From Microbacteriaceae bacterium (GTDB taxonomy: Bacteria; Actinomycetota; Actinomycetes; Actinomycetales; Microbacteriaceae): a DNA stretch of 7,661 nucleotides. The first letter of the stretch is position 1. Every line of letters starts with the position of its first letter. The notes under the pieces were generated by a model. It was given only the letters and a program-made list of their open reading frames with translations. It searched no databases and was not told where the DNA came from. The stretch is taken from the NCBI GenBank assembly GCA_025464125.1, contig JAODLU010000011.1:1-7661 (forward strand). Direction: 5' to 3'. The position numbers and the translations under genes are program-made. This document shows, piece by piece, positions 1 through 6,788 of the stretch.

Positions 1-157
1 AGAGTTGCCCGTCGACGATCGCGACCCGGCCGGGATGCCTGCCCGCCGAAGCCGCCAGCGGCTGCCAGGCCAGATCCGCGCTGAAAACGCCCGACCCCCG
101 GTAGTCGGCGGCGCGCGGATTCACCGATGTCGGCAGGATGGGCATGGGCTGCATCAT
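1..157 (-). CDS. N-terminal fragment, probable AMP-dependent acyl-CoA ligase
   Basis: An open frame begins inside the stop of the crotonase gene (ATGA, 4-base overlap) and runs without a stop off the left edge, giving 52 codons. Its product starts MMQPMPILPTSV. Near the cut it reads LAASAGRHPGRVAIVDGQL, which resembles the segment just before the first core motif of AMP-forming acyl-CoA synthetases (typically 'a..hPdr.Av.dg..rlTy.eL'). None of the diagnostic ligase motifs (P-loop, A5, A7, A10) lies in the window, so the family call rests on this short stretch. Two adjacent in-frame ATGs (157-155 and 154-152) are possible starts. GGAAG lies 5 and 8 bases before them respectively. A third in-frame ATG lies at 145-143. 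The position as seventh gene of the operon suggests a second CoA-activating enzyme for another acid or intermediate of the same pathway. That role is inference. Confidence 0.6.
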   Translation of the reverse strand, partial: MMQPMPILPTSVNPRAADYRGSGVFSADLAWQPLAASAGRHPGRVAIVDGQL

Positions 158-975
158 TGCCACTTCCACTCCGGCTCGTCTTTCTCGACGAAGGCCCGCT
201 GTGCCTCTGCGGAGTCGGAGAACTGCCTGAGCCGGTTCGTGTAGTCCTGCTCGAGCCGGTAGCCATCCTCGAGCGGCAAAAACTCCACCCGGTTGAACGA
301 TTCCTTGGCAAGCCGGATTGCCAGCGGGCTCTTAGCCGCGATCTGCGCGGCGATCCCCATGGCCGTGGACATGAGTTCAGCGCGAGGCACCACCCGGCTC
401 ACGGTTCCGCGACGAAAAAGCTCGTCCACGCCGACCGAGGCCGCCGTATAGAAGAGCTCGCGTGCCCTGGACGGCCCAACCAGCCGCGCGAGATGGGCTG
501 TTGCCCCGAGCATCCCGACATTGATCTCGGTGGCCGCCAGCGTGACGCCTTCCGCCGCGACGATGAAGTCGGCCATTGCCGCATATGCGACACCAGCACC
601 GATCGCCGGGGCGTTGAGGGCGAGAATCACCGGCACTACACAGTCCCGCACTGCCCAGAGCGAATCACGCACAACTGTCCCGCGATCGAGCCGCGAGCTC
701 ACGCTCAGCGACTGCTGGCCCTCTACCGACAGGCGATGCTGCTCCTTGATGTCGGCGCCGGCCATGAAGGCACGCTCGCCCGTGGCAGTGAAGATGGCCA
801 CCCGGATGTCGGTGCGATCAACGAAAGACCTGAAGACGTCACGAATCTGGGCGTACGCATCACGCGTCAGCGCGTTCACGGGGGGCCTGTCGAAGGTGAC
901 GACGGCGATGCTGTCGACGACCGTGACCCTGACGTTTTCGGTGCTGCTGGGATCGATGCTGTCAGTTGCGGGCAT
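154..975 (-). CDS. Crotonase-fold enoyl-CoA hydratase/isomerase family protein
   Basis: The 273-residue product has full crotonase length. PPVNALT (31-37) and AFMAGADIKE (69-78) form the first half of the CoA/oxyanion site; LNAPAIGAGVAYAAMADF (120-137) forms the second oxyanion loop. The C-terminus (AQRAFVEKDEPEW, 258-270) is typical of the family. Of the two catalytic glutamates of rat enoyl-CoA hydratase, the one matching Glu144 is Ala130 here. The one matching Glu164, 20 residues later, is kept as Glu150. Loss of the first argues against a classical hydratase and fits an isomerase, lyase or ring-cleaving crotonase. The substrate is presumably a CoA thioester from the upstream dehydrogenases. 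The ATG at 975 is preferred over a GTG at 984 because an AGAAGG Shine-Dalgarno abuts the GTG but lies 9 bases before the ATG. The gene overlaps the preceding dehydrogenase by 14 bases. Family is sure, reaction is not. Confidence 0.9.
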   Translation of the reverse strand: MPATDSIDPSSTENVRVTVVDSIAVVTFDRPPVNALTRDAYAQIRDVFRSFVDRTDIRVAIFTATGERAFMAGADIKEQHRLSVEGQQSLSVSSRLDRGTVVRDSLWAVRDCVVPVILALNAPAIGAGVAYAAMADFIVAAEGVTLAATEINVGMLGATAHLARLVGPSRARELFYTAASVGVDELFRRGTVSRVVPRAELMSTAMGIAAQIAAKSPLAIRLAKESFNRVEFLPLEDGYRLEQDYTNRLRQFSDSAEAQRAFVEKDEPEWKWQ

Positions 976-2206
976 CCGCGTCACCCTTCTTCGCTCCTGG
1001 CTTCGGCATTTTCAGGAAGCGCCTTGCCAGGATGTTCTTCTGGATTTCGTTGGTGCCGGCGAAGATCGTCTCGGCGCGACTGTAGAGAAAGGTGCGTTGA
1101 AGCTCGGCCTCAGGCGAATACGGTGGGTGAGCAATCGCCCCGTCCCTGCCGAGGGACGCGTAGGCGAGTTCGCCGAGGTCGCGGTGCCACTGGCTGGCGT
1201 AGACCTTCGTGAGCGACGGCAGTACGCCGGCTGGGACACCAAGTTCGAGCGCAGCGAGCGTTTGGAGGCCAACTGCCCTGAAGGCCGCGAGCCCGACAAG
1301 CGAGTCAACGAGCTGCGTCTGGAGGTTCGCACTCTGTTCCGGCGCTGCGCGCACTCTCTCGACCACGTTCACCAGGTCCATGTCGAACCGGAAGTACCTG
1401 CACATAAACCAGTCACGCTCGAAACCGAGGGTAGACATGGCGACATCCCAGCCGTTGCCGACGCCTCCGACGACGTTCTCTTCTGCTGTCACCGCACCAT
1501 CAAAGAAAACCTCGGCGAACTCCGCAGAGCCCGTCAGCTGCCGGATCGGCCGTACGGTCACGCCTGGCTGGTCCATCGGGATGAGCAAATATGAGATGCC
1601 CTGCTGCCTGCTCGACTGTGGGTCGGTGCGGCACAGCGCGAAGCACCAGTCGGCCTTGCCTGCGAGGCTGGTCCAGATCTTGTGTCCGTCGATCACCCAG
1701 CGGCCGTCTTCGAGCCTCGCCCTCGTGCGGATGTTCGCGAGATCTGATCCGGCATCCGGCTCCGAGTAGCCCTGGCACCACAGCTCTTCAGCTCGCAGCA
1801 TCTTCGGGATGAATCGGGAGCGTTGTTCAGGCGTGCCGTGCTGGATGATCGTTGGCCCGACCAGGTCCTCAGCGAGAAAGTTGACCCGCTCAGGGGCCCC
1901 CGCACGAAAGTACTCGTCACGGTAGGCGAAGAATTCCGCGGCGTTCGCTTGCCTGCCACCGAACTCCTTGGGCCACGTGACGCAGGCCCAGCCGCCAGCG
2001 GCGAGCGCCTGCTCCCATTCCAGGTTGAGGTCGAACATCTCCTCGTCCCATGATCCGCCGCGCCCGATCAGCGGGGCGAACCTGCCGGTGAGGTTCTGCT
2101 GGAGCCATGCCCGGAAGTCCAACCTCAGCGCGCTGGCTGCTGCACCTTCACGCAGCGGCAGGAGCCGATCCAGCAGGTCACCGCGGTCGGGTCGTGGCTC
2201 AACCAT
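962..2206 (-). CDS. Acyl-CoA dehydrogenase, catalytic (alpha-type) subunit, second copy
   Basis: The 414-residue product has the acyl-CoA dehydrogenase plan: helical N-domain (about 1-140), central beta domain with the flavin/substrate motif WCQGYSEPDAGSDL (143-156) and GHKIWTS (174-180), then a C-terminal helical domain ending FAGTNEIQKNILARRFL (382-398). The residue before GT, glutamate in medium-chain enzymes, is Ala383. A glutamate sits instead at 263 (TLGFERD), the helix-G position used by isovaleryl-CoA dehydrogenase. No REQFG-type flavin motif follows that helix, so a second protein probably completes the FAD site. The obvious partner is the short subunit encoded just upstream. The enzyme would make an alpha,beta-unsaturated CoA ester, passing electrons to electron-transferring flavoprotein. 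The start at 2206 overlaps the upstream stop by 8 bases; the frame stays open upstream, but the extra 53 residues are rich in Arg and Cys and unlike the family. The tail (400-414) is charged and unaligned. Confidence 0.93.
   Translation of the reverse strand: MVEPRPDRGDLLDRLLPLREGAAASALRLDFRAWLQQNLTGRFAPLIGRGGSWDEEMFDLNLEWEQALAAGGWACVTWPKEFGGRQANAAEFFAYRDEYFRAGAPERVNFLAEDLVGPTIIQHGTPEQRSRFIPKMLRAEELWCQGYSEPDAGSDLANIRTRARLEDGRWVIDGHKIWTSLAGKADWCFALCRTDPQSSRQQGISYLLIPMDQPGVTVRPIRQLTGSAEFAEVFFDGAVTAEENVVGGVGNGWDVAMSTLGFERDWFMCRYFRFDMDLVNVVERVRAAPEQSANLQTQLVDSLVGLAAFRAVGLQTLAALELGVPAGVLPSLTKVYASQWHRDLGELAYASLGRDGAIAHPPYSPEAELQRTFLYSRAETIFAGTNEIQKNILARRFLKMPKPGAKKGDADARN
984..990 (-). promoter_or_regulatory. 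Ribosome binding site of the crotonase gene
   Basis: The minus strand reads AGAAGGG followed by TGACGCGG and then ATG, a strong Shine-Dalgarno at about 8 bases. It decides the start at 975: the alternative GTG begins at the last G of this motif and would have no spacer. The site lies inside the coding region of the upstream acyl-CoA dehydrogenase. Confidence 0.6.
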
Positions 2207-3158
2207 GTGCCACCCCCGACCCTCGGAACCCAGGCACGGGAAAAAGCGAGTCGAATCCCGTCGCCTCGATCTGGGCGGACAGCCAGGCGAGCGTGCCCGA
2301 GGAGCCCACCGGCGACCTGCGCACGAGCTGGCCGTAGCGGGAAAGCCATGACAGGTCGTGCTCATCGGTGAACCCGACAGCCGCGTGAACCTGGTGGCAC
2401 ACCTTCAGCACACGGTCCGCAGCCTCGAGCATGCTGACCCTCAGGGCGAGCACATCTGTCAGGCTGTCCAACCCCGCCGAGAAGTAGGCGTGGAGCGCCT
2501 GCTCGCACATGACCTCGAGACCGGACAACTCCACGAACGCGTCGGCCAGCTGGAACTGGATTCCCTGGTAATCAGAGATGCGGTGGCCGAACTGTTCCCT
2601 GAGCCTGCTGTGCTCGAGGGTGAGCGACAGCGCGGTTTCCAGGCTGCCGAGGATCGACCACGCGTCGAGCAGCATCACGAGCACTGCCGGCTCGAGATCG
2701 CCCGCAGCCCAGGAGTCCACAGCAACGGCCGTGGTGAACCTGGACGTGATCGCGGCGTCTACTCCCCCCGATGACACGACAGTCGCACGAGACCCGTCTG
2801 CAGTCACCGCGGTCCAGCCGATCGCCAAATCGCCGTGTTCGGCGCGGAGGGCAGTCCGCGATACGAAGAGAACTCCGGGCATGCCGACGGGCGCGGCGAG
2901 GAGTCCGACGAGCGGGTACGGCAGCGCGACCGAGCCGGCAGCCCTAGAGGCTGAGGCGACGGCAGTGAGTTCGTCGAGGCCTTCCCTGGCGTCCACCTCC
3001 AGCACGCCGGAAAGCTCGAGGATGGGAAGCACGACACGCTCACGCGCGGCTGGATCTGCGAAGGCGGCCCGGGCGAGATTCACCCCGCCAGCTTTTACGA
3101 AAGCGCTCGCCAGGGTGCGGCCGAACTCGAGGCCGTCGCTCGGAAGCTCGATTCTCAT
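2199..3158 (-). CDS. Acyl-CoA dehydrogenase-like small (beta-type) subunit
   Basis: The 319-residue product is shorter than a usual acyl-CoA dehydrogenase (about 380). The central-domain signatures (WCQGFSEP..GSD and G.K.W.TS) are not visible; residues 80-150 look like a degenerate remnant. The C-terminal domain keeps the flavin-contact motifs: SRLREQFGHRISDYQGIQFQ (184-203, Arg187) and CHQVHAAVGFTDEHDL (254-269, Gln256). No glutamate is seen either before the C-terminal GT (SSGT, 286-289) or at the helix-G position. It is therefore probably not an active enzyme alone. It would supply the REQFG half of the FAD pocket to one or both catalytic subunits encoded on either side, as the beta partner does in alpha2beta2 steroid acyl-CoA dehydrogenases. 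The start at 3158 is an ATGA overlap with the upstream gene, preceded by GGAG at 5 bases. An open extension to 3503 lies antisense-like inside the upstream gene and is rejected. The glycine-rich C-terminal tail (310-319) overlaps the next start. Confidence 0.9.
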   Translation of the reverse strand: MRIELPSDGLEFGRTLASAFVKAGGVNLARAAFADPAARERVVLPILELSGVLEVDAREGLDELTAVASASRAAGSVALPYPLVGLLAAPVGMPGVLFVSRTALRAEHGDLAIGWTAVTADGSRATVVSSGGVDAAITSRFTTAVAVDSWAAGDLEPAVLVMLLDAWSILGSLETALSLTLEHSRLREQFGHRISDYQGIQFQLADAFVELSGLEVMCEQALHAYFSAGLDSLTDVLALRVSMLEAADRVLKVCHQVHAAVGFTDEHDLSWLSRYGQLVRRSPVGSSGTLAWLSAQIEATGFDSLFPVPGFRGSGVAHG

Positions 3159-4303
3159 CGGTTCTCCAGGATCGCGCGAGCCAGCGACCTGCGCTGCATC
3201 TCGATGGTGCCGGATGAGACAGTTCCCGCGAGCGCGTAACGCCAGTGGTCTTCGATGGTGCGGGCCAGCCTGTCCCCATCGGAATCCGGCGCGAGCACCG
3301 ATGGACCAGCCAGTTCCATGAGCACCTCGGAGACCTCCTGGTCGAGGATGGTGACGGCGATGCGATAGGCAGATACGTCTGCAGGATCGACCCGCCCAGC
3401 ATCCTGCGATGCCACAACGCGGTAGGCCATCAGGCGGGCCTGCCTGCTGCGCACGAGCGCCCGCGCCCAGCGATCGCGAAGGGCTGCTGGCACCTCCGCC
3501 CATCCGTCGCCGATCGACTCACGAACCTCGGCGAGCAGCCTGTCGCATTTGGCGTAGCGGGCGATGCCGATTCGCTCGTATGCCAGCACATCCATGACGA
3601 TCCGCCAGCCCTGCCCAACCTCGCCGAGAACCTGGTCGGCTGGCACGAACACGTCAGTGAGGAAGACCTCGTTGAGGTGGTACGGCCCGACGAGAGTCTG
3701 GAGCGGTCGGACCTCGAAGCCCGGGGAGTCAGTTCGCACGAGAAAGACCGTTATTCCGTCGCGCTTGTCTTTCGTTCGTGCGTCGAGACGTGCGAGCAGG
3801 AAGCACCAGCCTGCGATGGGCGCGTACGACGTCCAGACCTTCTGGCCGTTGATGCGGTAGCCGTCGCCTTCCTTCGTCGCCGTTGTGCGCATCGCGCCGA
3901 GGTCGGATCCCGCCTCTGGCTCGCTGAAGCCCTGGCACCAGATCATCTCGCCAGAGCTGATCGGCGGCAGGTGCTGCTGCTTCTGTTTCTCCGTGCCGTA
4001 TCGCATGATGACCGGACCAACCCAGTTGACGCCCATGTACTGGGCGCCCCGCGGCTCGAAGTGCGACCACATCTCCTCACGCACCACGGTCTGCAGCCAT
4101 GGACCGGCGGCCTGCCCCCCGTATTGCGCTGGCCACGCCATGCAGAGCAGCTGTTCCGCGCCGAGCAGCCGGGAGAACTCCTCCGCGGTTGCCAGGTCTT
4201 TGGGGTCGCCCGTGAACGACCCGACGTAGTCCGCCGGGAGCCTTTCATCGATAAGACGGCGCAGGCGGGTGCGAAGGGCGGTGGTTCCATCACTCGCGAT
4301 CAT
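3155..4303 (-). CDS. Acyl-CoA dehydrogenase, catalytic (alpha-type) subunit, first copy
   Basis: The 382-residue product is a full-length family member. The N-domain includes MAWPAQYGGQAAGPW (55-69). The central domain has WCQGFSEPEAGSDL (122-135), which contacts flavin and substrate, and GQKVWTSYA (153-161). The C-terminal stretch TVSSGTIEMQRRSLARAIL (361-379) has Ser364 where medium-chain enzymes have the catalytic glutamate before GT. Glu243 in VLAYERIGIARY is placed at the helix-G position used by isovaleryl-CoA dehydrogenase and is the likely base. No REQFG motif follows, so the FAD site is probably completed by the short subunit encoded immediately downstream. The expected reaction is alpha,beta-dehydrogenation of a CoA thioester with electrons going to electron-transferring flavoprotein. 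The start is set by a TGATG junction with the ligase stop; an extension to 4417 runs back into the ligase gene and is not family-like. The gene is a diverged paralogue of the second copy downstream. Confidence 0.93.
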   Translation of the reverse strand: MIASDGTTALRTRLRRLIDERLPADYVGSFTGDPKDLATAEEFSRLLGAEQLLCMAWPAQYGGQAAGPWLQTVVREEMWSHFEPRGAQYMGVNWVGPVIMRYGTEKQKQQHLPPISSGEMIWCQGFSEPEAGSDLGAMRTTATKEGDGYRINGQKVWTSYAPIAGWCFLLARLDARTKDKRDGITVFLVRTDSPGFEVRPLQTLVGPYHLNEVFLTDVFVPADQVLGEVGQGWRIVMDVLAYERIGIARYAKCDRLLAEVRESIGDGWAEVPAALRDRWARALVRSRQARLMAYRVVASQDAGRVDPADVSAYRIAVTILDQEVSEVLMELAGPSVLAPDSDGDRLARTIEDHWRYALAGTVSSGTIEMQRRSLARAILENR

Positions 4304-5850
4304 CAGAGGTCCACCAGTTCCACTTTGCGAATCTTGCCGAGCGCGGTGCGTGGCAGGCTTTGCACGACCACTACGCGTCGCGGCACCTTGAAGTTCGCGA
4401 GCCTGCCCGCGCACCATGCCACGATCTCGTCAGGTTGTGCGGTGGCCTCGACGTAGGCGATCGGCACCTCACCGAGCCTGTCGTCAGGCATGCCGATCAC
4501 GGCGGCGGCACTGACGTGTGGATGCTCACCAAGCACTCTTTCGACCTCGGCCGGGTACACATTGAACCCACCGACGATGATCACCTCTTTCAGCCTGCCG
4601 ATCATGTGCAGCCGGCCGGCACTGTCGACAGATGCGAGATCGCCAGTGTGCAGCCAGCCATTGCCATCGATGGCTTCGGCCGTCGCCTCGGGGTCTTCGA
4701 AATAGCCCTTCATCAGGGCAAAACCTCGCAGCAATATCTCGCCGGCCTCGTCTGGAGCACACGTGCTTCCGTCGGCTGCGATGATGCGCATCTCCATGCC
4801 TGGCACTGGAGTGCCCGGACTCGTTGCCACGGTCTCGATGCCGTCATCCGGTGAGGTGAAGGTGCCCGTCGCCGTCGATTCCGTGAGCCCGTAGCCGTTG
4901 CCGACGCGGTCTATGCCGAGCACGGTCTTCATCGCGTGCACGAGTTCCGGCGGAACGTTCGCGGCGCCCGTGAGGCTGAACCGCAGGCTGGTGAGGTCGA
5001 ACGAATCCAGGTCGGGCAGGGCGAGAAGGGAGTGGAACAGGGTCGGCGGACCGGAGAAGACTGTCACGCTGTGCTCAGTGATTACCGATGCAACCCGCCT
5101 CGCGTCGAACACGGGCTCCGACATCACGCAGGCCCCGAGAACGAGCGTGTAGCTCCAGCCGTACTTGTAGCCGAACATGTGGAAGAAAGGGGTGACGACC
5201 AGCTGGCGGTCGCTCGCTTCGATCATCATGCAGTGGTTGCCCGACCAGACGATGCCGACGGATGCCCCGTGGCTGATCATCGCTCCCTTGGGGTAGCCGG
5301 TCGTGCCCGACGTGAACATGATGTCGCTGGTGTCGTCGGGCTGGATGCGCTCCAGCCGTGCGTCGATTGCCGCATCGTCGGCGTCTCCACGCTGCACGAG
5401 CCCGGCAAGCGACGGCCCTCCCTTTTCTGCGTCGATCTGGCCGATCAGGAATTCGAGCGCAGGGAACTCCGCTCGTACTGCCTGGATGTCGGCCAGGTAG
5501 TCCCGTCCGAGGAAGCCAGCTGAGGCGACCAGCGCCCTGGCGCGCGTTCGTTTCAGGATGTAGCCGACCTCATCCATCGTGTACCTGGTGTTCAGCGGCA
5601 CCACGATTGCACCCGCGTAATGGGCTGCCAGGCCGGTGACTATCCAGTCGAGGCCGTTGGGCAGCCAGATCGCCACCCTGTCTTCTTCTTCGATCCCGAG
5701 TGCGAGCATGCCGCTGGCAGCGCGTCGTGCGCGCTCACGCAGCTGCGCGTAGGTCACGACCTCGTCATCCTGCCGGTAAGCGGCACTGTCGGGAGCCGTG
5801 TTCGCGAAGTGCTCGATGCGATGCAGCACCGATCCGTCCCATGCGGTCAT
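4303..5850 (-). CDS. AMP-forming acyl-CoA ligase, FadD3-like
   Basis: The 515-residue product carries the full motif set of the adenylate-forming (ANL) superfamily: P-loop TSGTTGYPKG (180-189), aromatic motif FFHMFGYKYGW (222-232), YGLTE (320-324), GWLHTGDL (398-405), the hinge region GRLKEVIIVGGFNVYP (418-433), and PRTALGK with catalytic Lys506. It would activate a carboxylate with ATP to an acyl-adenylate and then a CoA thioester in the cytoplasm. The run RVAIWLPNGLDWIVTGLAA followed by AGAIVVPLNTRYT, together with VTVFSGPPTLFHSLL (262-276) and FSLTGAANVP (291-300), recalls FadD3, the ligase for the steroid-derived CD-ring propionate (HIP). I compare from memory, so the substrate is unproven. 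Other medium-chain or aromatic/terpenoid acids remain possible. ATGA overlap with the dehydrogenase/reductase upstream sets the start; the extra 37 upstream codons lie inside that gene. No transmembrane segment is apparent. Confidence 0.94.
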   Translation of the reverse strand: MTAWDGSVLHRIEHFANTAPDSAAYRQDDEVVTYAQLRERARRAASGMLALGIEEEDRVAIWLPNGLDWIVTGLAAHYAGAIVVPLNTRYTMDEVGYILKRTRARALVASAGFLGRDYLADIQAVRAEFPALEFLIGQIDAEKGGPSLAGLVQRGDADDAAIDARLERIQPDDTSDIMFTSGTTGYPKGAMISHGASVGIVWSGNHCMMIEASDRQLVVTPFFHMFGYKYGWSYTLVLGACVMSEPVFDARRVASVITEHSVTVFSGPPTLFHSLLALPDLDSFDLTSLRFSLTGAANVPPELVHAMKTVLGIDRVGNGYGLTESTATGTFTSPDDGIETVATSPGTPVPGMEMRIIAADGSTCAPDEAGEILLRGFALMKGYFEDPEATAEAIDGNGWLHTGDLASVDSAGRLHMIGRLKEVIIVGGFNVYPAEVERVLGEHPHVSAAAVIGMPDDRLGEVPIAYVEATAQPDEIVAWCAGRLANFKVPRRVVVVQSLPRTALGKIRKVELVDL

Positions 5851-6674
5851 TGCGCTGCCGCCCTGCCAGTTGCCCCAGCAGCGTGCGCACGGAGGTATGA
5901 CATATAGCCGACGGAAACCCGGCTGCCACCATTCACCGGGACGACGGCGCCGCTGACCCACTGGGCCTCGTCCGACGCGAGATATACGCAGGCTGGCCCG
6001 ATGTCATCGACAACACCCATGCGACCGAGGGGCACACTCTCGGCCTGGCGCTGCCGCCGCTCGGGTGTATTCATCACACCCGCTGGGGTGTCGTCCAGCT
6101 CGGTGAGCACGAGGCCCGGCGCCACACAGTTGACCCTGATGCCGAGGTGGCCCCACTCGACGGCCAGCGTCGAGCTGAGGTTCTCGACTGCAGCTTTCGC
6201 TGCGCCGTAGTTGCCTGTGTTGGGGTTGGGGTTGGATGCGCTGCGGGAGGTGATGTTGATGATGCTGCCGCCGGCTGTCATGGCTCGGGCAGCAGCCTGG
6301 CATGCGAAGAATGTTGCCTTGAAGTTCAGGTCGACCACACGGTCCCACTGGTTCTCGTCGATGTCGATCATCGGTCCGACGTCTGCTGCGGATGCGCTGC
6401 CCGCGTTGTTCACCCAGCAGTCGATCCTGCCGAAATGCTCGAGCGTGAACGCGACAAGCGAGTCGATGGATGCCGCGTCCGTGATGTCCACCACCACCGA
6501 TTCGGCAGTCGCGCCCATGGCGCGCAGCCCGGCCACCGTGTGTGCAAGAAGTTCCGCGGTTCGGCCGGCGACCACGACGGTGGCGCCGGCAGAGGCCAGT
6601 GCGCGGGCTATGCCGCCGCCGATTCCGCGCCCACCACCAGTGACGACACAGACTTTTGCCGTGAGGTCGAACAT
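5847..6674 (-). CDS. SDR-family NAD(P)-dependent oxidoreductase
   Basis: The 275-residue product is a classical short-chain dehydrogenase/reductase. The Rossmann nucleotide motif TGGGRGIG is at 12-19, NNAG at 89-92, and the catalytic tetrad is Asn117, Ser143, Tyr156 and Lys160 (YGAAK). Arg38 after the second strand (VVVAGRT) is compatible with NADP(H) preference but does not prove it. The family segment FKATFFACQAAARAM and the end motif WVSGAVVPVNGG (239-250) are in place. After the conserved core comes an unusual tail of about 20 residues, Ala/Gly-rich (GYMSYLRAHAAGATG). It interconverts a hydroxyl and a keto group, perhaps a 3-hydroxyacyl-CoA or a ring hydroxyl of the pathway substrate; neither can be chosen from sequence. 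It is the promoter-proximal gene, starting 4 bases after GGAG, and its stop overlaps the ligase start as ATGA. The divergent intergenic region upstream should control it. Confidence 0.94.
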   Translation of the reverse strand: MFDLTAKVCVVTGGGRGIGGGIARALASAGATVVVAGRTAELLAHTVAGLRAMGATAESVVVDITDAASIDSLVAFTLEHFGRIDCWVNNAGSASAADVGPMIDIDENQWDRVVDLNFKATFFACQAAARAMTAGGSIINITSRSASNPNPNTGNYGAAKAAVENLSSTLAVEWGHLGIRVNCVAPGLVLTELDDTPAGVMNTPERRQRQAESVPLGRMGVVDDIGPACVYLASDEAQWVSGAVVPVNGGSRVSVGYMSYLRAHAAGATGRAAAQ

Positions 6675-6734
6675 GGGGCTCCATTCGTCGTCGGGTGGGC
6701 CGTTGTTGAGGACTTTACTTGGTGCCGTCCATCA

Positions 6735-6749
6735 TGGCTATGATAGCCA
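6735..6749. promoter_or_regulatory. Short perfect palindrome, candidate operator
   Basis: TGGCTA-TGA-TAGCCA: perfect 6-base arms around a 3-base centre, in the leader of the leftward operon about 60 bases before its first ATG. Size and symmetry suit a dimeric repressor (for example TetR or GntR type), but I recognise no known regulator's consensus. Confidence 0.4.
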
Positions 6750-6788
6750 CTCTGGTGCGGGATCGAGCCTTCCGGAATTGCCAGCAAA

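Noticed and set aside
127..1594. Long rightward open frames (127-1212 and 521-1594) opposite the crotonase and dehydrogenase genes
   Set aside because: They lie antisense to well-conserved genes, their products are Arg/Ser/Pro-rich without recognisable motifs, and such frames are expected opposite high-GC coding DNA.
3159..3503. N-terminal extension of the small dehydrogenase-like subunit
   Set aside because: The frame is open, but the extra 115 residues are read inside the upstream dehydrogenase gene and look non-native. The ATG at 3158 has GGAG and an ATGA junction.
3245..4456. 403-codon rightward open frame opposite the first acyl-CoA dehydrogenase
   Set aside because: It is antisense to a gene with full family motifs, and its translation shows no coherent domain.
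6770..6777. TTCCGGAA palindrome
   Set aside because: An isolated 8-base palindrome is too short to call a site on its own; it is noted only within the intergenic region.
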